Source: Glandiceps talaboti (lineage: Eukaryota; Hemichordata; Enteropneusta; Spengelidae). Taken from it: a stretch of DNA of 64,000 nucleotides. Numbering within the stretch: position 1 is the first letter of the stretch; the number at the start of each line of letters is the position of its first letter. The notes below the pieces were generated by a model. The model was not told the origin of the DNA. It ran no database searches and saw only the letters and a program-made list of their open reading frames with translations. Of the stretch, positions 26,600-38,000 are shown piece by piece. Made by a program: the position numbers and the translations under genes. The DNA is taken from positions 2,115,001 through 2,179,000 of the forward strand of contig NC_135549.1 in the NCBI RefSeq assembly GCF_964340395.1, given 5' to 3'.

Positions 26600-27040
26600 A
26601 GTAAATGACATTCTGACTTCCTTGGACTCTGGCAAAATTACCATTCTCACTCTCTTAGACTTATCGGGGCATTTGATACAATTGATCACGATACCCTCCT
26701 TCACTGTCTTGAAGACGCTTTTGGAATCTCTCAGGGATCTGCTCTATCCTGGTTTCACTGCCAGGTCTTACCTCTCTTCCAGAACTCAAACAATAACTGT
26801 GAATGGCACTGTACTACATCATCTCTCACTTTTGGTGTCATGCAAGGCTCAATCCTTGGTCATGTTCTATTCGTTTTGTACACCGACCCTCTTTTCAACC
26901 TTGTCAGAAAGCACTCATTAAATCACCATGCTTTTGCAGATGACAACCAATTATACAAGGAAGCTAAGATCGATCAAATTAATCCAACTATATTGCAACC
27001 ATGCCAAACTGTATTGCTGATGACATCAAGAAGTGGATGA
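26590..27040 (+). pseudogene. Decayed non-LTR retrotransposon reverse transcriptase fragment
   Basis: Across at least two frames the sequence spells reverse-transcriptase signatures of CR1/Jockey-like LINEs: ILTLLDLSG followed after a frameshift by FDTIDHDTLLHCLEDAFGI, then FGVMQGSILGHVLFVLYT, then HHAFADDNQLY. FADD is the polymerase metal-binding box. Frameshifts and loss of both flanks show a dead copy. No ORF1 or endonuclease domain is seen. Confidence 0.8.
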
Positions 27041-27507
27041 CATCAATAAACTCCAGTATGACAGTAAAGCAGAAGCAATACTAATATCATCACCCAGACT
27101 TCTGCACCACGAGCTCTTCTTGCAGAGATTAGGCACCCTATAAAACTTCTTTTATTTTGAATATTATTATAAGCTCGAATGACACTTTCATTAACCCAAC
27201 GGTATTTCTTAATACAAAATGTATAAGGAAATTCTTTTCAGACAGACAGACAGTAACCATTTATGACATGATCCATGAAACCTAGGTTTTTTTCTTCGTC
27301 ACTAATTCTAGTACTGTACCAGAATATTCCACCATTGCAATCAAATGAGGGGTATCATAACAATCTCTCCATTTACTTTCAAATAATTTGTCACAGAATA
27401 TCCAAATTGTGAAATATCCTAGGAATGCCACTGTGTAAGATATATTACAACATCAGTAGATTCAACAATGGTTGCTACTGGCAACACACGGCACTCAGGT
27501 TTAGTTA

Positions 27508-27725
27508 CTTATGTTTACGAAAACAAACAAACAACCAAACAAAATAAATAAATAAATAAACCAGCAAACAAACAATAAATAAATAAATACTGACAAGCAT
27601 TATTGTACATGACGTACAATAGTGACCATTTCACATATAGGAAAACATATAGTAATTCTTGTTGTTGATAAATGATTTGTAATTAATACTCTCTTGTTGA
27701 TGCTTGTCAGTATTTATTTATTTAC

Positions 27726-27768
<43 letters not shown>

Positions 27769-27844
27769 TTTGCTTGTTTGTTTGTTTGTTCGTTTGTTCG
27801 TTTGTTTGTTTGTTTGTTTGTTTGTTTGTTTTCATAAACATAAG
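27508..27844. mobile_element. Fold-back element with simple-repeat arms
   Basis: The left arm (27508-27600) begins CTTATGTTTACGAAAACAAAC and runs through AAAC/AAAT repeats to TACTGACAAGCA. The right arm (27701-27844) is the inverted counterpart, from TGCTTGTCAGTA through expanded TTTA/TTTG repeats to GTTTTCATAAACATAAG. The centre holds TTGTACATGACGTACAA, itself palindromic. The unique ends of both arms match, so this is not just two unrelated microsatellites. Confidence 0.65.
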
Positions 27845-28490
27845 CCTGAATGCCCAGCTGTGCTGGCATGAGAGCGAATACTATCTCAACAAGACTGATT
27901 TTAATGTGATCATTTTAATAGGAGGTTGGAGGTCGTTGAGGCATTCGTGTGTATCAGTGTCCCCCCTTACATGATTGACAGATTTTGCGAAATACTCAGC
28001 TGTTATGCTAGGTTCCTGGGCTGAACCTGGCCTTTGTACTGGCAATCAATGACTTGCAATTGCGCATGTTCAAGTTGTACATTGTAGTGGTGGGTGTGAC
28101 TAACGTTGTTTTCAAGGTCTTGATCTGACAATACACAACTTCAACTTGGCTGTATTCTCCACAGTTGACGGATTGGCCAAGAACTGTAAGCATTTCTCAC
28201 TAGTGTTCATACTTTAACATTTAATTCAAAGTTTAGAAAAGTTCATGTTTCACCCATGGCAATTGGCATATATCAAAATTAGTCATATATATGTGTATAT
28301 CAATTATCACGTTTGTGTGGTACTACGCTGCTCGGAAAATTATAAAAATTATAAAGGATAGACAACTGAAAAATAATGCTATTTTAAATTTCTCAGCTGT
28401 GTGAACGACTGTGAATATTCACACAGTCAGGATATCTACCCGAGTATAGTTTAAATTTGGTAAAGTCTCATATCCTCAGAGTGGTCTAAG

Positions 28491-28821
28491 CACAGGCATT
28501 TGTTTCCCGAGTTATGGCTGAGAATATTTCTATCAGAATACAATAAAATGACGATAATATCATTAATATTGACGTATTAAACCAACACTATATGAAAGGG
28601 GTAAAATTACACTTGTTTCTGTGATCGCGCAGTTTCACTAAATGCGAAGGAAGACACACTTCCTTCGCATTTAGTGAAACTGCGCGATCACAGAAACAAG
28701 TGTAATTTTACCCCTTTCATATAGTGTTGGTTTAATACGTCAATATTAATGATATTATCGTCATTTTATTGTATTCTGATAGAAATATTCTCAGCCATAA
28801 CTCGGGAAACAAATGCCTGTG
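28491..28821. mobile_element. 331-bp perfect palindrome (fold-back MITE) with 8-bp target duplication
   Basis: The arms 28491-28653 and 28659-28821 (163 bp each) appear to be perfect reverse complements separated by 5 bases (ACACA). The element begins CACAGGCATTTG and ends CAAATGCCTGTG. It is flanked by identical GGTCTAAG on the left (28483-28490) and right (28822-28829). This is the 8-bp duplication expected for hAT- or P-type transposition. The terminal CACAG fits the CANRG pattern described for P elements better than the hAT pattern. No coding capacity. Confidence 0.85.
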
Positions 28822-28860
28822 GGTCTAAGGTACCACTCACATTATGTACCAATATTAATA

Positions 28861-29001
28861 TAGTTCCTGACAGTTTTTACACTTAGTCTACGTTATCTTC
28901 ACACATTACGTAATGTGTGAAGATAACGTAATGTGTGAAGATTACGTAATGTGTGAAGATAACGTAGTGTAAAATCAGAACACTGTCGTCATCAGGAACT
29001 A
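28861..29001. mobile_element. Second fold-back element with nested palindromes
   Basis: The outer termini TAGTTCCTGA (28861) and TCAGGAACTA (ending 29001) are inverted repeats. Inside are copies of a CACATTACGTAATGTG palindrome and tandem GTGTGAAGATAACGTA units. A further small hairpin (AACCACTAAA ... TTTAGTGGTT) follows at about 29021-29050. Confidence 0.6.
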
Positions 29002-29284
29002 GACGAGATACCACTAAAAGAACCACTAAAAGAAAAGTTCTTTAGTGGTTTGAGGTTCAAAGTCGTCCAATGTCATTGATTTATTCATGCATTGTGCACG
29101 TGAGTGTTTTGTTCACACACAAGGCCTTCTGAAGGTCACAAAGGTGATTTATTTGTTTCGCTGTCACTAACTCCATGACGGTCGAAAACTAGAAATTATT
29201 TAGCACTATCTAATATTTCAATGTTTCTGTTGTTTTTAGCACAACTGAACTGATAATGTTTAGTAGTGTTATAGCCATCGTGCA

Positions 29285-29380
<96 letters not shown>
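29285..29380. repeat. (TA)n microsatellite
   Basis: About 95 bases of pure TA dinucleotide adjoin the LINE tail. Confidence 0.98.
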
Positions 29381-29381
<1 letters not shown>

Positions 29382-30404
29382 AAGATAAGATAAGATAAGA
29401 TAAGATAACACTTTATTTTAGCCGTTTAGAAAATTTTACATTTCTAATTTGGTATTTAAACAAAATAAAGTTAATAATGATCTATGAAATATAAATATTA
29501 AAGTATACAGTAGTTCTAGTGTGTGTCTATTGACTACATGTATCATCCAGGTATATGTAGAGAGCGGTTATAATATCCTTATGTTTTGATTGTAGTATAT
29601 ATCTAAATTGCTCTCCTCTATCTAAGTTTATAAAGTTTGAGTTGAGGGTAGTGATAATACTAAACATTTTTTCTCTTTGTTTTGTATATAATTTACAATG
29701 AATTAGATGATGTCTTTCATCTTCTATTTCTTTACAATGTGTACATAGTCTGTCTTCTACTGGTGTTTTTGGTTTTGTATATCTACCCTTCTCAATGGCA
29801 AGTTGATGGCAACTTAATCTAAATTTGGCTATTGTTTTGATGTGTTGTTTATTGTTCATTACTTTAATGTATTCTTCTTGTTCCAGGGAATTTTTGAAGT
29901 TGTTGTATGTACGTAACTTAGAGTTTTCCCTTTTGTTATTTTCATTCCATTGATTGATATAATATTGTCTAATTGAGTTGTATAGTTCTTGTTTTGTTAA
30001 ATTGTTGATATTCTTGCTGTTATATAATTGTATATTGTGTTCAAAGGTAGTTAGCCATGAACCTGTGTAATCATTGTTCTCCATGTCATTCATTGCATAA
30101 TAGGCTAAGTTGTTATTGTCTAATGTCTTGAGGTATTTGTAATAGTTTATTGCTGAGTAGTATATTCTACTAATCAGTGGTTCTCTCCCAAGTTCCATTC
30201 TGCATCCTATTTTGCTCACTCTGTTGCTGACATTTAATATTTGGCGACAAAAACGTAGATGGAATTTTTCTGTCTCTGTTTTGTCCCAAGTTGTTTGATT
30301 TTGGAGAACACCCCATATTTCGCCAGCATATGTCAGGATAGGTAGCTGTGTTGTATTCATGAGTTTTTCCTTTATCTTAGTACTGTTTATCTTTGTCGAA
30401 TATA

Positions 30405-30406
<2 letters not shown>
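29381..30406 (-). mobile_element. 5'-truncated LINE, 3' end with open ORF2 C-terminus (277+ codons)
   Basis: The minus-strand frame is open from about 30404 to the stop at 29527 (first Met at 30360). It encodes features of the C-terminal part of non-LTR retrotransposon ORF2: ILTYAGEIWG near the start and a Cys/His knuckle LCTHCKEIEDERHHLIHC. After the stop comes a short 3' UTR and a (TTATC)n tail (29381-29408 on this strand). A simple-repeat tail and 5' truncation are typical of LINE insertion by target-primed reverse transcription. The absence of stops suggests a young insertion. Reverse transcriptase and endonuclease domains are missing, so it cannot move by itself. It is not a host gene. 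Confidence 0.75.

Positions 30407-30407
<1 letters not shown>

Positions 30408-30460
<53 letters not shown>
30408..30460. repeat. (GT)n microsatellite
   Basis: A GT dinucleotide run between the LINE 5' edge and the P450 start. Confidence 0.97.
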
Positions 30461-30462
<2 letters not shown>

Positions 30463-30529
30463 ACATTGTGCAAACTATATTTTACTGATGTGATATTGTC
30501 ATCAATTCTCTTGTTTGTAGAAATTCAGT

Positions 30530-32491
30530 ATGATTGTAGAGTTTATGATATGCATTATTGCCTTTGCCTTGACATCATGGTTATTGAATCGACCAAGAAA
30601 TCTTCCACCTGGTCCATGGGGATTACCTATAGTTGGGATATTGCCCTATTTAGAGGAGAATCCTGGTAAATCGTACACAAGGATGGCGGCAAAATATGGA
30701 GATATTTTCTCTGTTCGACTTGGGGGACGACTGGCTATTGTACTCAATGGTTATGATGCTATGCGAGAAGCTTTTGTAAAGAATGGTGATGTGTTTTCTG
30801 GAAGGCCCTACGACGCCCGCACGTTGGTAATAGGGAAAGGCAAGTATTATGGGGAGGGAGAGAGGTGTTACCGTAATATTTAAGGTAAATGATATATTAA
30901 TAAAATAAAATAAATGAAATTAATATCTACATGAAAACATAGTTTAAATATAAACTATTTTTATACTAAATGGAATGCACGAACCAACTAAAGCTGAGAA
31001 TATTTTTTATACAATTTCACACATTCTGATTGACATTCAAGGAAAAGATTGCGATTTCATGATTGGTATGAAACAGTTTTCTTAACTCTAGTCCCTGTCT
31101 CTGTTTGTTAAAGAAACCATTGCCCGACAACCTGACAGCATCTGGAAACACACCAGGAAACTTTACCGTATAGCGTTTCGAAGGTTTGGCCTAAACAATG
31201 ATTTCGGTGCAATAGAAGTGAAAACTCGTGAAGAAATGGAGCACCTCTACCAACTTCTAGACAACACAAAAGGAGAAGACATTGAGAACTTCTTAATCGA
31301 TGTCATGAAGAAATATGTGTGCAATCTCATCACATCTATAGTTTATGGTGCAAGACATAGCTACGACAATGAATGGTTCGAAACATTACACGAAAACAGT
31401 GTAAAAACACAGAAATCATTTGACAATTCAAAATTGATCAATAGTTTCCCACTCTTACTGAAATTGTCCTTACTGGTAAAGAAAGTTGAGGTAGCCCATG
31501 ATGTTTTACGTGAGATGGCCGCCAGGTACATCAATGACCACAAAGTCACCCTAGACCCCCAAAACCCTCGAGACGTGCTGGATGTATTTATGACAAAATC
31601 TGTTGGCTCCGATGAAAATGGTGATGGGAGGGTTATAGATGATGAGGATTTTTTGTTGGGGGAATTTGGTGGTCTCCTACGCACCGCAACGTCAACAACG
31701 GCCGTGACATTAACTTGGATATTTATGTACATGGCTCATTATCAAGAAGTCCAAGAACAACTCCATCAAGAGTTAGACAAGGTGCATCGTAGTGATACGA
31801 CTTGGATATCAACCTCACAACGAATACACCTGCCATTTACAGTTGCATGTATGAATGAAGTTATGCGACACACAAGTCTGGATCCAATCGGCATACAACA
31901 TGCCACTACCTCTGATATCCGTTTCCGGGGATTTGATATTCCAGGGAAAACTATGGTCATCGCTAATGTGTACTCAGTGCATATGGATGAACGATACTGG
32001 AAGAATCCACAGGACTATGATCCAAGTCGATGGATAGAAGATGGGAAGTTGGTGAAAAGGAAGGCGTTCGTCCCGTTTTCTATAGGTACATATTACACTA
32101 AGTCTTTTATATATTCGATTTTTATAGATTAATAATATTGCCAGTAATAAGTTAGCATCATGTTTTGCTCTTTGTCGCGAATTTTCTTTGTCAACCCTCT
32201 TACTTTATATAGTTTTCGACTTGCCGTTTGTTTGTTTTTTGCCAGGTTAAAAATAAGACTAATGTGGTCAAGAATGATATCTGACAGTAAAAAGGACACA
32301 GTCACTATTTACATTATTGCATCTCCTGAGGCTTTACAAAAATAATTATGATGCAAGTGTACACTAGTTGTGATTGCAGATGAAGTAAATCGGGACTCGA
32401 CTCTGATGTAAGGGAATATTGTCAGAGTCGGGTCTCTACTTACTGCGTCTACAAGCAGGCCTAAGACTAGCTAGACTAGTGTACACATGGA

Positions 32492-32547
<56 letters not shown>

Positions 32548-32793
32548 CGCAAAAAGGATGTAAAACCACTTCTTTTCTATTCTCTTTTTTTGTCACTAGG
32601 ACCCAGGTTTTGTGTTGCAAGACAACTGGCTGAACAGGAGCTTTTCTTGGTTTTTGCAAATCTGATGAATCGGTACCATTTCCTACCACCAGAGGGCGCT
32701 GATGGGGTCGATTTTAGTGGGGCCCATACAACTTTGCTCTCCCCAGTATTTCCAAAACTTCGAGTTTTAAGAAGAAAGTGTGTTAGAATATAA
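30530..32793 (+). CDS. Cytochrome P450, CYP2-clan (microsomal monooxygenase)
   Basis: Three exons (30530-30839, 31114-32085, 32600-32793) join in phase to 491 aa, the normal length for microsomal P450s. An N-terminal hydrophobic anchor (about 4-20) is followed by the proline hinge LPPGPWGLPIVG. The K-helix ExxR is ENxx-type EVMR (352-355). The meander reads YDPSRW. The haem loop is FVPFSIG/PRFCVARQ with Cys432 as thiolate ligand, split by intron 2. Family members oxidise lipophilic substrates at the ER membrane using NADPH-P450 reductase. Oddities: the I-helix oxygen-activation segment reads TATSTT (294-299), with Ser297 where an acidic residue is usual; the haem loop has CVA instead of CxG; intron 1 has a GC donor (AAAG/GCAAGT). 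The GC-AG join restores GKETIARQPDSIWKHTRK, which aligns without gaps to the family. Three exons is few for this clan. A likely poly(A) signal is at 32957-32962. Subfamily and substrate not assigned. Confidence 0.92.
32493..32543. repeat. (TC)n microsatellite in P450 intron 2
   Basis: A TC dinucleotide run about 55 bases upstream of the exon 3 acceptor. Confidence 0.97.
32686..32699 (+). promoter_or_regulatory. CTCF core consensus match inside P450 exon 3
   Basis: CCACCAGAGGGCGC matches the CTCF core consensus at every position and lies within coding sequence near the gene's 3' end. Function is inferred from the motif only. Confidence 0.35.
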
Positions 32794-33595
32794 AATCATG
32801 AGAATTATTGACAGCACAATGTAACATTAATGGTGATGGTGAGCTGGCATTTCATTTACATCAGAATCGCTGTGTCTTGTCCAATCACAGAAGTGTTCAT
32901 ACACATGAACAAGCAAATGACATCTGCCCCACATACACACTTGCTCTAAAGTACTAAATAAAAAGAACAGTAACTGCCATAAATAGTAGACTGAGGTTTG
33001 TTGAGAATTATTTTTTTTTTAAATAATGTCATCACACAATTTTAACCAAACTGTCCTGACCAAAAACAATTCCTTTTTTATTGGCCTTATCTTACACAAT
33101 AAAAAGTTGATATTTGTTTCACATATAAGAAGTACTGATATCCAAGTGTAAAAATATAATACATAGACCAATGAGGAAATAGTGATTTAATTAGCTTTCA
33201 AAGCTTTGGTCATTAATGACAAATTTCCCAAAAATAATTTCAAGAGCATTTTTTACTTGCTTTTCACCTCAGTCTATAACTAAATAACAAAGTGTAGACA
33301 TTTCAATGGCACAACAGGGACTATGTGGTGTATGGCAATTTCATTTTTCATGATAATCGTGATAACAATTATGGAATCAATATTTAGAAATGTTTACATT
33401 ATTCAAGAAGAATTTGCAAATAATTTTGCAGTTTGTTTTGAACCTTTAACAAATTGTAGATATTCAGTGGTATGACTGACAATATATGAACTCTGTATTC
33501 ACTTCTTTAAATTTCTTACCATATGATAGTTTTTGTTTATGTAGGACTGAAATTTGTTTACATCTACAGAACAAATGCTAAACTCTTGTAATTGT

Positions 33596-34320
33596 CAGCA
33601 CTGTAAATGGAACTTATCGATGGATTTCACAATTCAGCACTGTAAATGGAACTTATCGATGGATTTCACAATTCAGCACTGTAAATGGAACCTATCGATG
33701 GATTTCACAATTCAGCACTGTAAATGGAACCTATCGATGGATTTCACAATTCAGCACTGTAAATGGAACCTATCGATGGATTTCACAATTCAGCACCGTA
33801 AATGGAACCTATCGATGGATTTCACAATTCAGCACTGTAAATGGAACCTATCGATGGATTTCACAATTCAGCACTGTAAATGGAACCTATCGATGGATTT
33901 CACAATTCAGCACTGTAAATGGAACCTATCGATGGATTTCACAATTCAGCACTGTACATGGAACCTATCGATGGATTTCACAATTCAGCACTGTACATGG
34001 AACCTATCGATGGATTTCACAATTCAGCACTGTAAATGGAACCTATCGATGGATTTCACAATTCAGCACTGTAAATGGAACCTATCGATGGATTTCACAA
34101 TTCAGCACTGTACATGGAACATATCGATGGATTTCACAATTCAGCACTGTACATGGAACCTATCGATGGATTTCACAATTCAGCACTGTACATGGAACCT
34201 ATCGATGGATTTCACAATTCAGCACTGTACATGGAACCTATCGATGGATTTCACAATTCAGCACTGTACATGGAACCTATCGATGGATTTCACAATTCAG
34301 CACTGTACATGTAACATGGA
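33596..34320. repeat. 39-bp minisatellite, about 18-19 copies
   Basis: CAGCACTGTAAATGGAACC plus CGATGGATTTCACAATT repeats with few variants (GTAAATGG or GTACATGG). The period is a multiple of three and lacks stops in one frame, so a 294-codon open frame results. There is no promoter, splice or family evidence for a gene. It lies between the convergent P450 and SDR genes. Confidence 0.95.
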
Positions 34321-34756
34321 ACCTATCAATGGATTTCACAATTGGTTCAGACATAAATACTACAAAACCAGAGTGACTAGTGAGTTTCAATTAAGTCTCA
34401 CATTTTTATTAGGAATTAAACAAAAAGACAGACACTGATATTAGCACACATACATGTAATATGATAATCTTACTGTAAAGACAAATCAATATCACTGTCA
34501 GATATGAGGCAATGAAGAGTCAAACACAAACCTTTATTTGTAAAATGTAACGTAAATAAGGTAAGGTAAATAGTACCTCTAACTAATATCTTATACAATG
34601 GCTATTTAGTATATCCGGGCATAAAAACTTCAGTGTAAAATTTATAGAATGATCTATTTAAAAAACCTGCCAAGACCCATAAAATAAATTGTCAGATATC
34701 AGATATCAGATACAACAATTCAAACTACTCTGAGGTAGTGTCGCCCTCCAATGTAA

Positions 34757-34910
34757 AAAATGTGTGCGTGTGTGTGAGCATACATGCATGTGTATGTGCA
34801 TATATGTGAGTTTATATGTGTATGCGCACGTGCGTGCATGTGTGTGTGTGCATGTGTGCATTCATGCATGCACATGTGTGTGTGCATGTGCATGCATGTG
34901 TGTGTGTGTG
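34757..34910. repeat. Imperfect GT/CATG-rich repeat
   Basis: Alternating purine-pyrimidine sequence (GTGTGTGCATGTGCATG type) over about 150 bases, which could adopt Z-DNA. Confidence 0.85.
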
Positions 34911-35088
34911 TTTCAAGAGGATACACTGTGTTTTTGTGAATCATCCCATAGTAAGGGATAGGATAGTCTCACTGCCAGATTTCATGACATATGTCCCTCA
35001 GTAAGGTGCACAGAGTGTGCCCTAAGTGGGGAAGCCATGAAAAGTGATAAACAGCTGTTTAACAGTGAGTAACCATCACACTATCTTC

Positions 35089-38000
35089 CTAAAGATGAAC
35101 TAATTCAGAGCTGACTTCCCATAGCCTTGCGGCTACTTCTTTGTCATATGATACTTTTGAACTCTGTGCCTCATCAAATTCAAAAAAGAATTTCCCAGTT
35201 GTGCCTGTGTGAAATAAACATAGCAGCTTATAAGTACTGTTACTACAGCCCACTTCATGTTAGTGTTCACTGTTCCACTCGATATAACCAAATAGAACCA
35301 AATGAGAAACTGCACATACTACACTTTATGATAATAAAATTTAATGAATACAGTTTCTGATGATTTTTTGTCCAAATGTATCAAATAGAGCCAGTGATTA
35401 AAACTTGTATAAAATATGAATACATTGATTAATAGATCAACTCTCAAACAAAAAAATTACAATAAACCAATAAAATAATTACTTTAATGATTTGGAAGTT
35501 GATTAAAATACTTACCTTTATACTTGTCATCTGTTGCCAGATTGGTCATGATTTGAGCCCCCTGACTTACAGAGCGGGAAATCCCAAATAGTCTATATAT
35601 CGGTGACATTGTCACTATGAAAAATTTCATCAGCCAACTAACATTCCGAAAAATGTCAGACGATGGAATGAAACCTAAGAAAGATAAAAGTTAGTCAGTG
35701 AGTATGACTTGATGTGAAATGAAAACTTAGAAAGATAGTAAATTTTAATCCTTGTTCACACTGGGTCTTTACATGTAACATGGCTTGTATAAAGGGAATA
35801 ATTTTCAGCACCGCACACAGTGCTGCTTCAGTGCTGTTGTGCCAAAAAGGAGACAGTGCTGTTGCAGTGATGAAAATTCAGTACTGTGTGCAGCACTGAA
35901 TTTCATCGCTGTGCACAGTACTGCAGCAGTTGGCTGTGTATATAGGCTAATAGAGAAATACATTACCTGGATGGAAACAGTTACTGGTTACCCCAGTTCC
36001 TTCTAGTTTTCTAGCTAGTTCATATGTAAACAATACATTAGCTAGTTTAGAATTGTTATATGCTATTGAGCCACCAAATGTACCCTCCTTGGACAACATC
36101 AAATTATCAAAGTCAAGATTTGCTGGACCTGCAACAAACAAAGATGTGTAAACATTCATCATCAAATACAATCTGAAGCAAATTCTATGTCAGAGAAAAA
36201 CACTCAAATTATATGCAAGTGACAATAGCTAATATCCTCCATGCTTCAGTACAAAATGGCAGAAGTAGTTTTACATTTTAGCAGACTTTCTTAAAGAGGT
36301 GTATTTTAACACTACAGATTATTCCCATTCTACTTTGCATAAATCACTTAATCAGTACTAACAATCAGAAAATGTAACCTATAATATGTTTCAATTCTGT
36401 CCTAACTGTGTATATGTACTTCAAATGTTACCAGCAATTGACAGATTTAGATACTGGTTTACCTCATGAATATTAATTACCAACCAGCACTCTATTGCTG
36501 GACTGCTTGGACTATTCTATTTACATCCAGAGGTCACCACTGAGGGCGATAGCCCAGTCAGACGTACAAGCACTCATCATCTTTCAGCTTTATTTAGCAA
36601 CCCCCCCCCCCCCCCCCTCCTCCCAAGGTCTTACTATAAGACTAGTCACCTACTTGCTTTGGCTAAGTAATAGTCAGCATCATGCATACTTGATGTTGTC
36701 ACTACAACTCTTGCTTCTCCACACTCTTCAGACGTCTTCTTTAAATCTTCTAATAACAGATTGGTAAGTAAAAAGTGTCCTGGATGAAAGATACAACAAA
36801 ATGATTATTGCCTTACTGCTATAGTCTGTAAGGCATGCCATAACAGGGCGCCCTCACACATTGGTCAAGCCGTCTTACTTGAACCATGACGGTACCATTA
36901 CAGTACTTGATAAGGTATGCCATAACAAGGCACCCCCACACATTGGTCAAACCCTTTCACCAGTAGTCTAGTAAGGCATGCCATAACAAGGCACCCTCAC
37001 ACATTGGTCAAGCCGTCTTACTTGAACCATGACGGTACCATTACAGTACTTGATAAGGTATGCCATAACAAGGCACCCCCACACATTGGTCAAACCCTTT
37101 CACCAGTAGTCTAGTAAGGCATGCCATAACAGGGCGCCCTCACACATTGGTCAAGCCGTCTTACTTGAACCATGACGGTACCATTACAGTACTTGATAAG
37201 GTATGCCATAACAAGGCACCCCCACACATTGGTCAAACCCTTTCACCAGTAGTCTAGTGAGGCATGCCATAACAGGGCGCCCTCACACATTGGTCAAACC
37301 CTTTCACCAGTAGTCTAGTAAGGCATGCCATAACAGGGCGCCCTCACACATTGGTCAAACCCTTTCACCAGTAGTCTAGTAAGGCATGCCATAACAGGGC
37401 GCCCTCACACATTGGTCAAGCCGTCTTACTTGAACCATGACGGTACCATTACAGTACTTGATAAGGTATGCCATAACAAGGCACCCCCACACATTGGTCA
37501 AACCCTTTCACCAGTAGTCTAGTAAGGCATGCCATAACAGGGCGCCCTCACACATTGGTCAAACCCTTTCACCAGTAGTCTAGTAAGGCATGCCATAACA
37601 GGGCGCCCTCATACATTGGTCAAACCCTTTCACCAGTAGTCTAGTAAGGCATGCCATAACAGGGCGCCCTCATACATTGGTCAAACCCTTTCACCAGTAG
37701 TCTAGTAAGGCATGCCATAACAGGGCGCCCTCATACATTGGTCAAACCCTTTCACCAGTAGTCTAGTAAGGCATGCCATAACAGGGCGCCCTCATACATT
37801 GGTCAAGCCGTCTTACTTGAACCATGACGGTACCATTACAGTACTTGATAAGGCATGCCATAACAAGGCACCCCCACACATTGGTCAAACCCTTTCACCG
37901 GTAGTCTAGTAAGGCATGCCATAACAGGGTGCCCTCACACATTGGTCAAACCCTTTCACCGGTAAACTGTAAGGCACACCATAACAGGGCGCCCTCATAC

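Noticed and set aside
29196-29411. IYIY-repeat frame
   Set aside because: Translation of the (TA)n microsatellite.
30840-30883. Continuation of P450 exon 1 to a stop (ending NI)
   Set aside because: It breaks the family alignment. The GC donor at 30840 gives a gap-free join to exon 2.
31361-31732. 123-codon minus-strand open frame
   Set aside because: Antisense shadow of P450 exon 2, which has clear family motifs on the plus strand.
33554-34438. 294-codon plus-strand open frame
   Set aside because: It is produced by a 39-bp repeat without stops. No start context, splice sites or family similarity.
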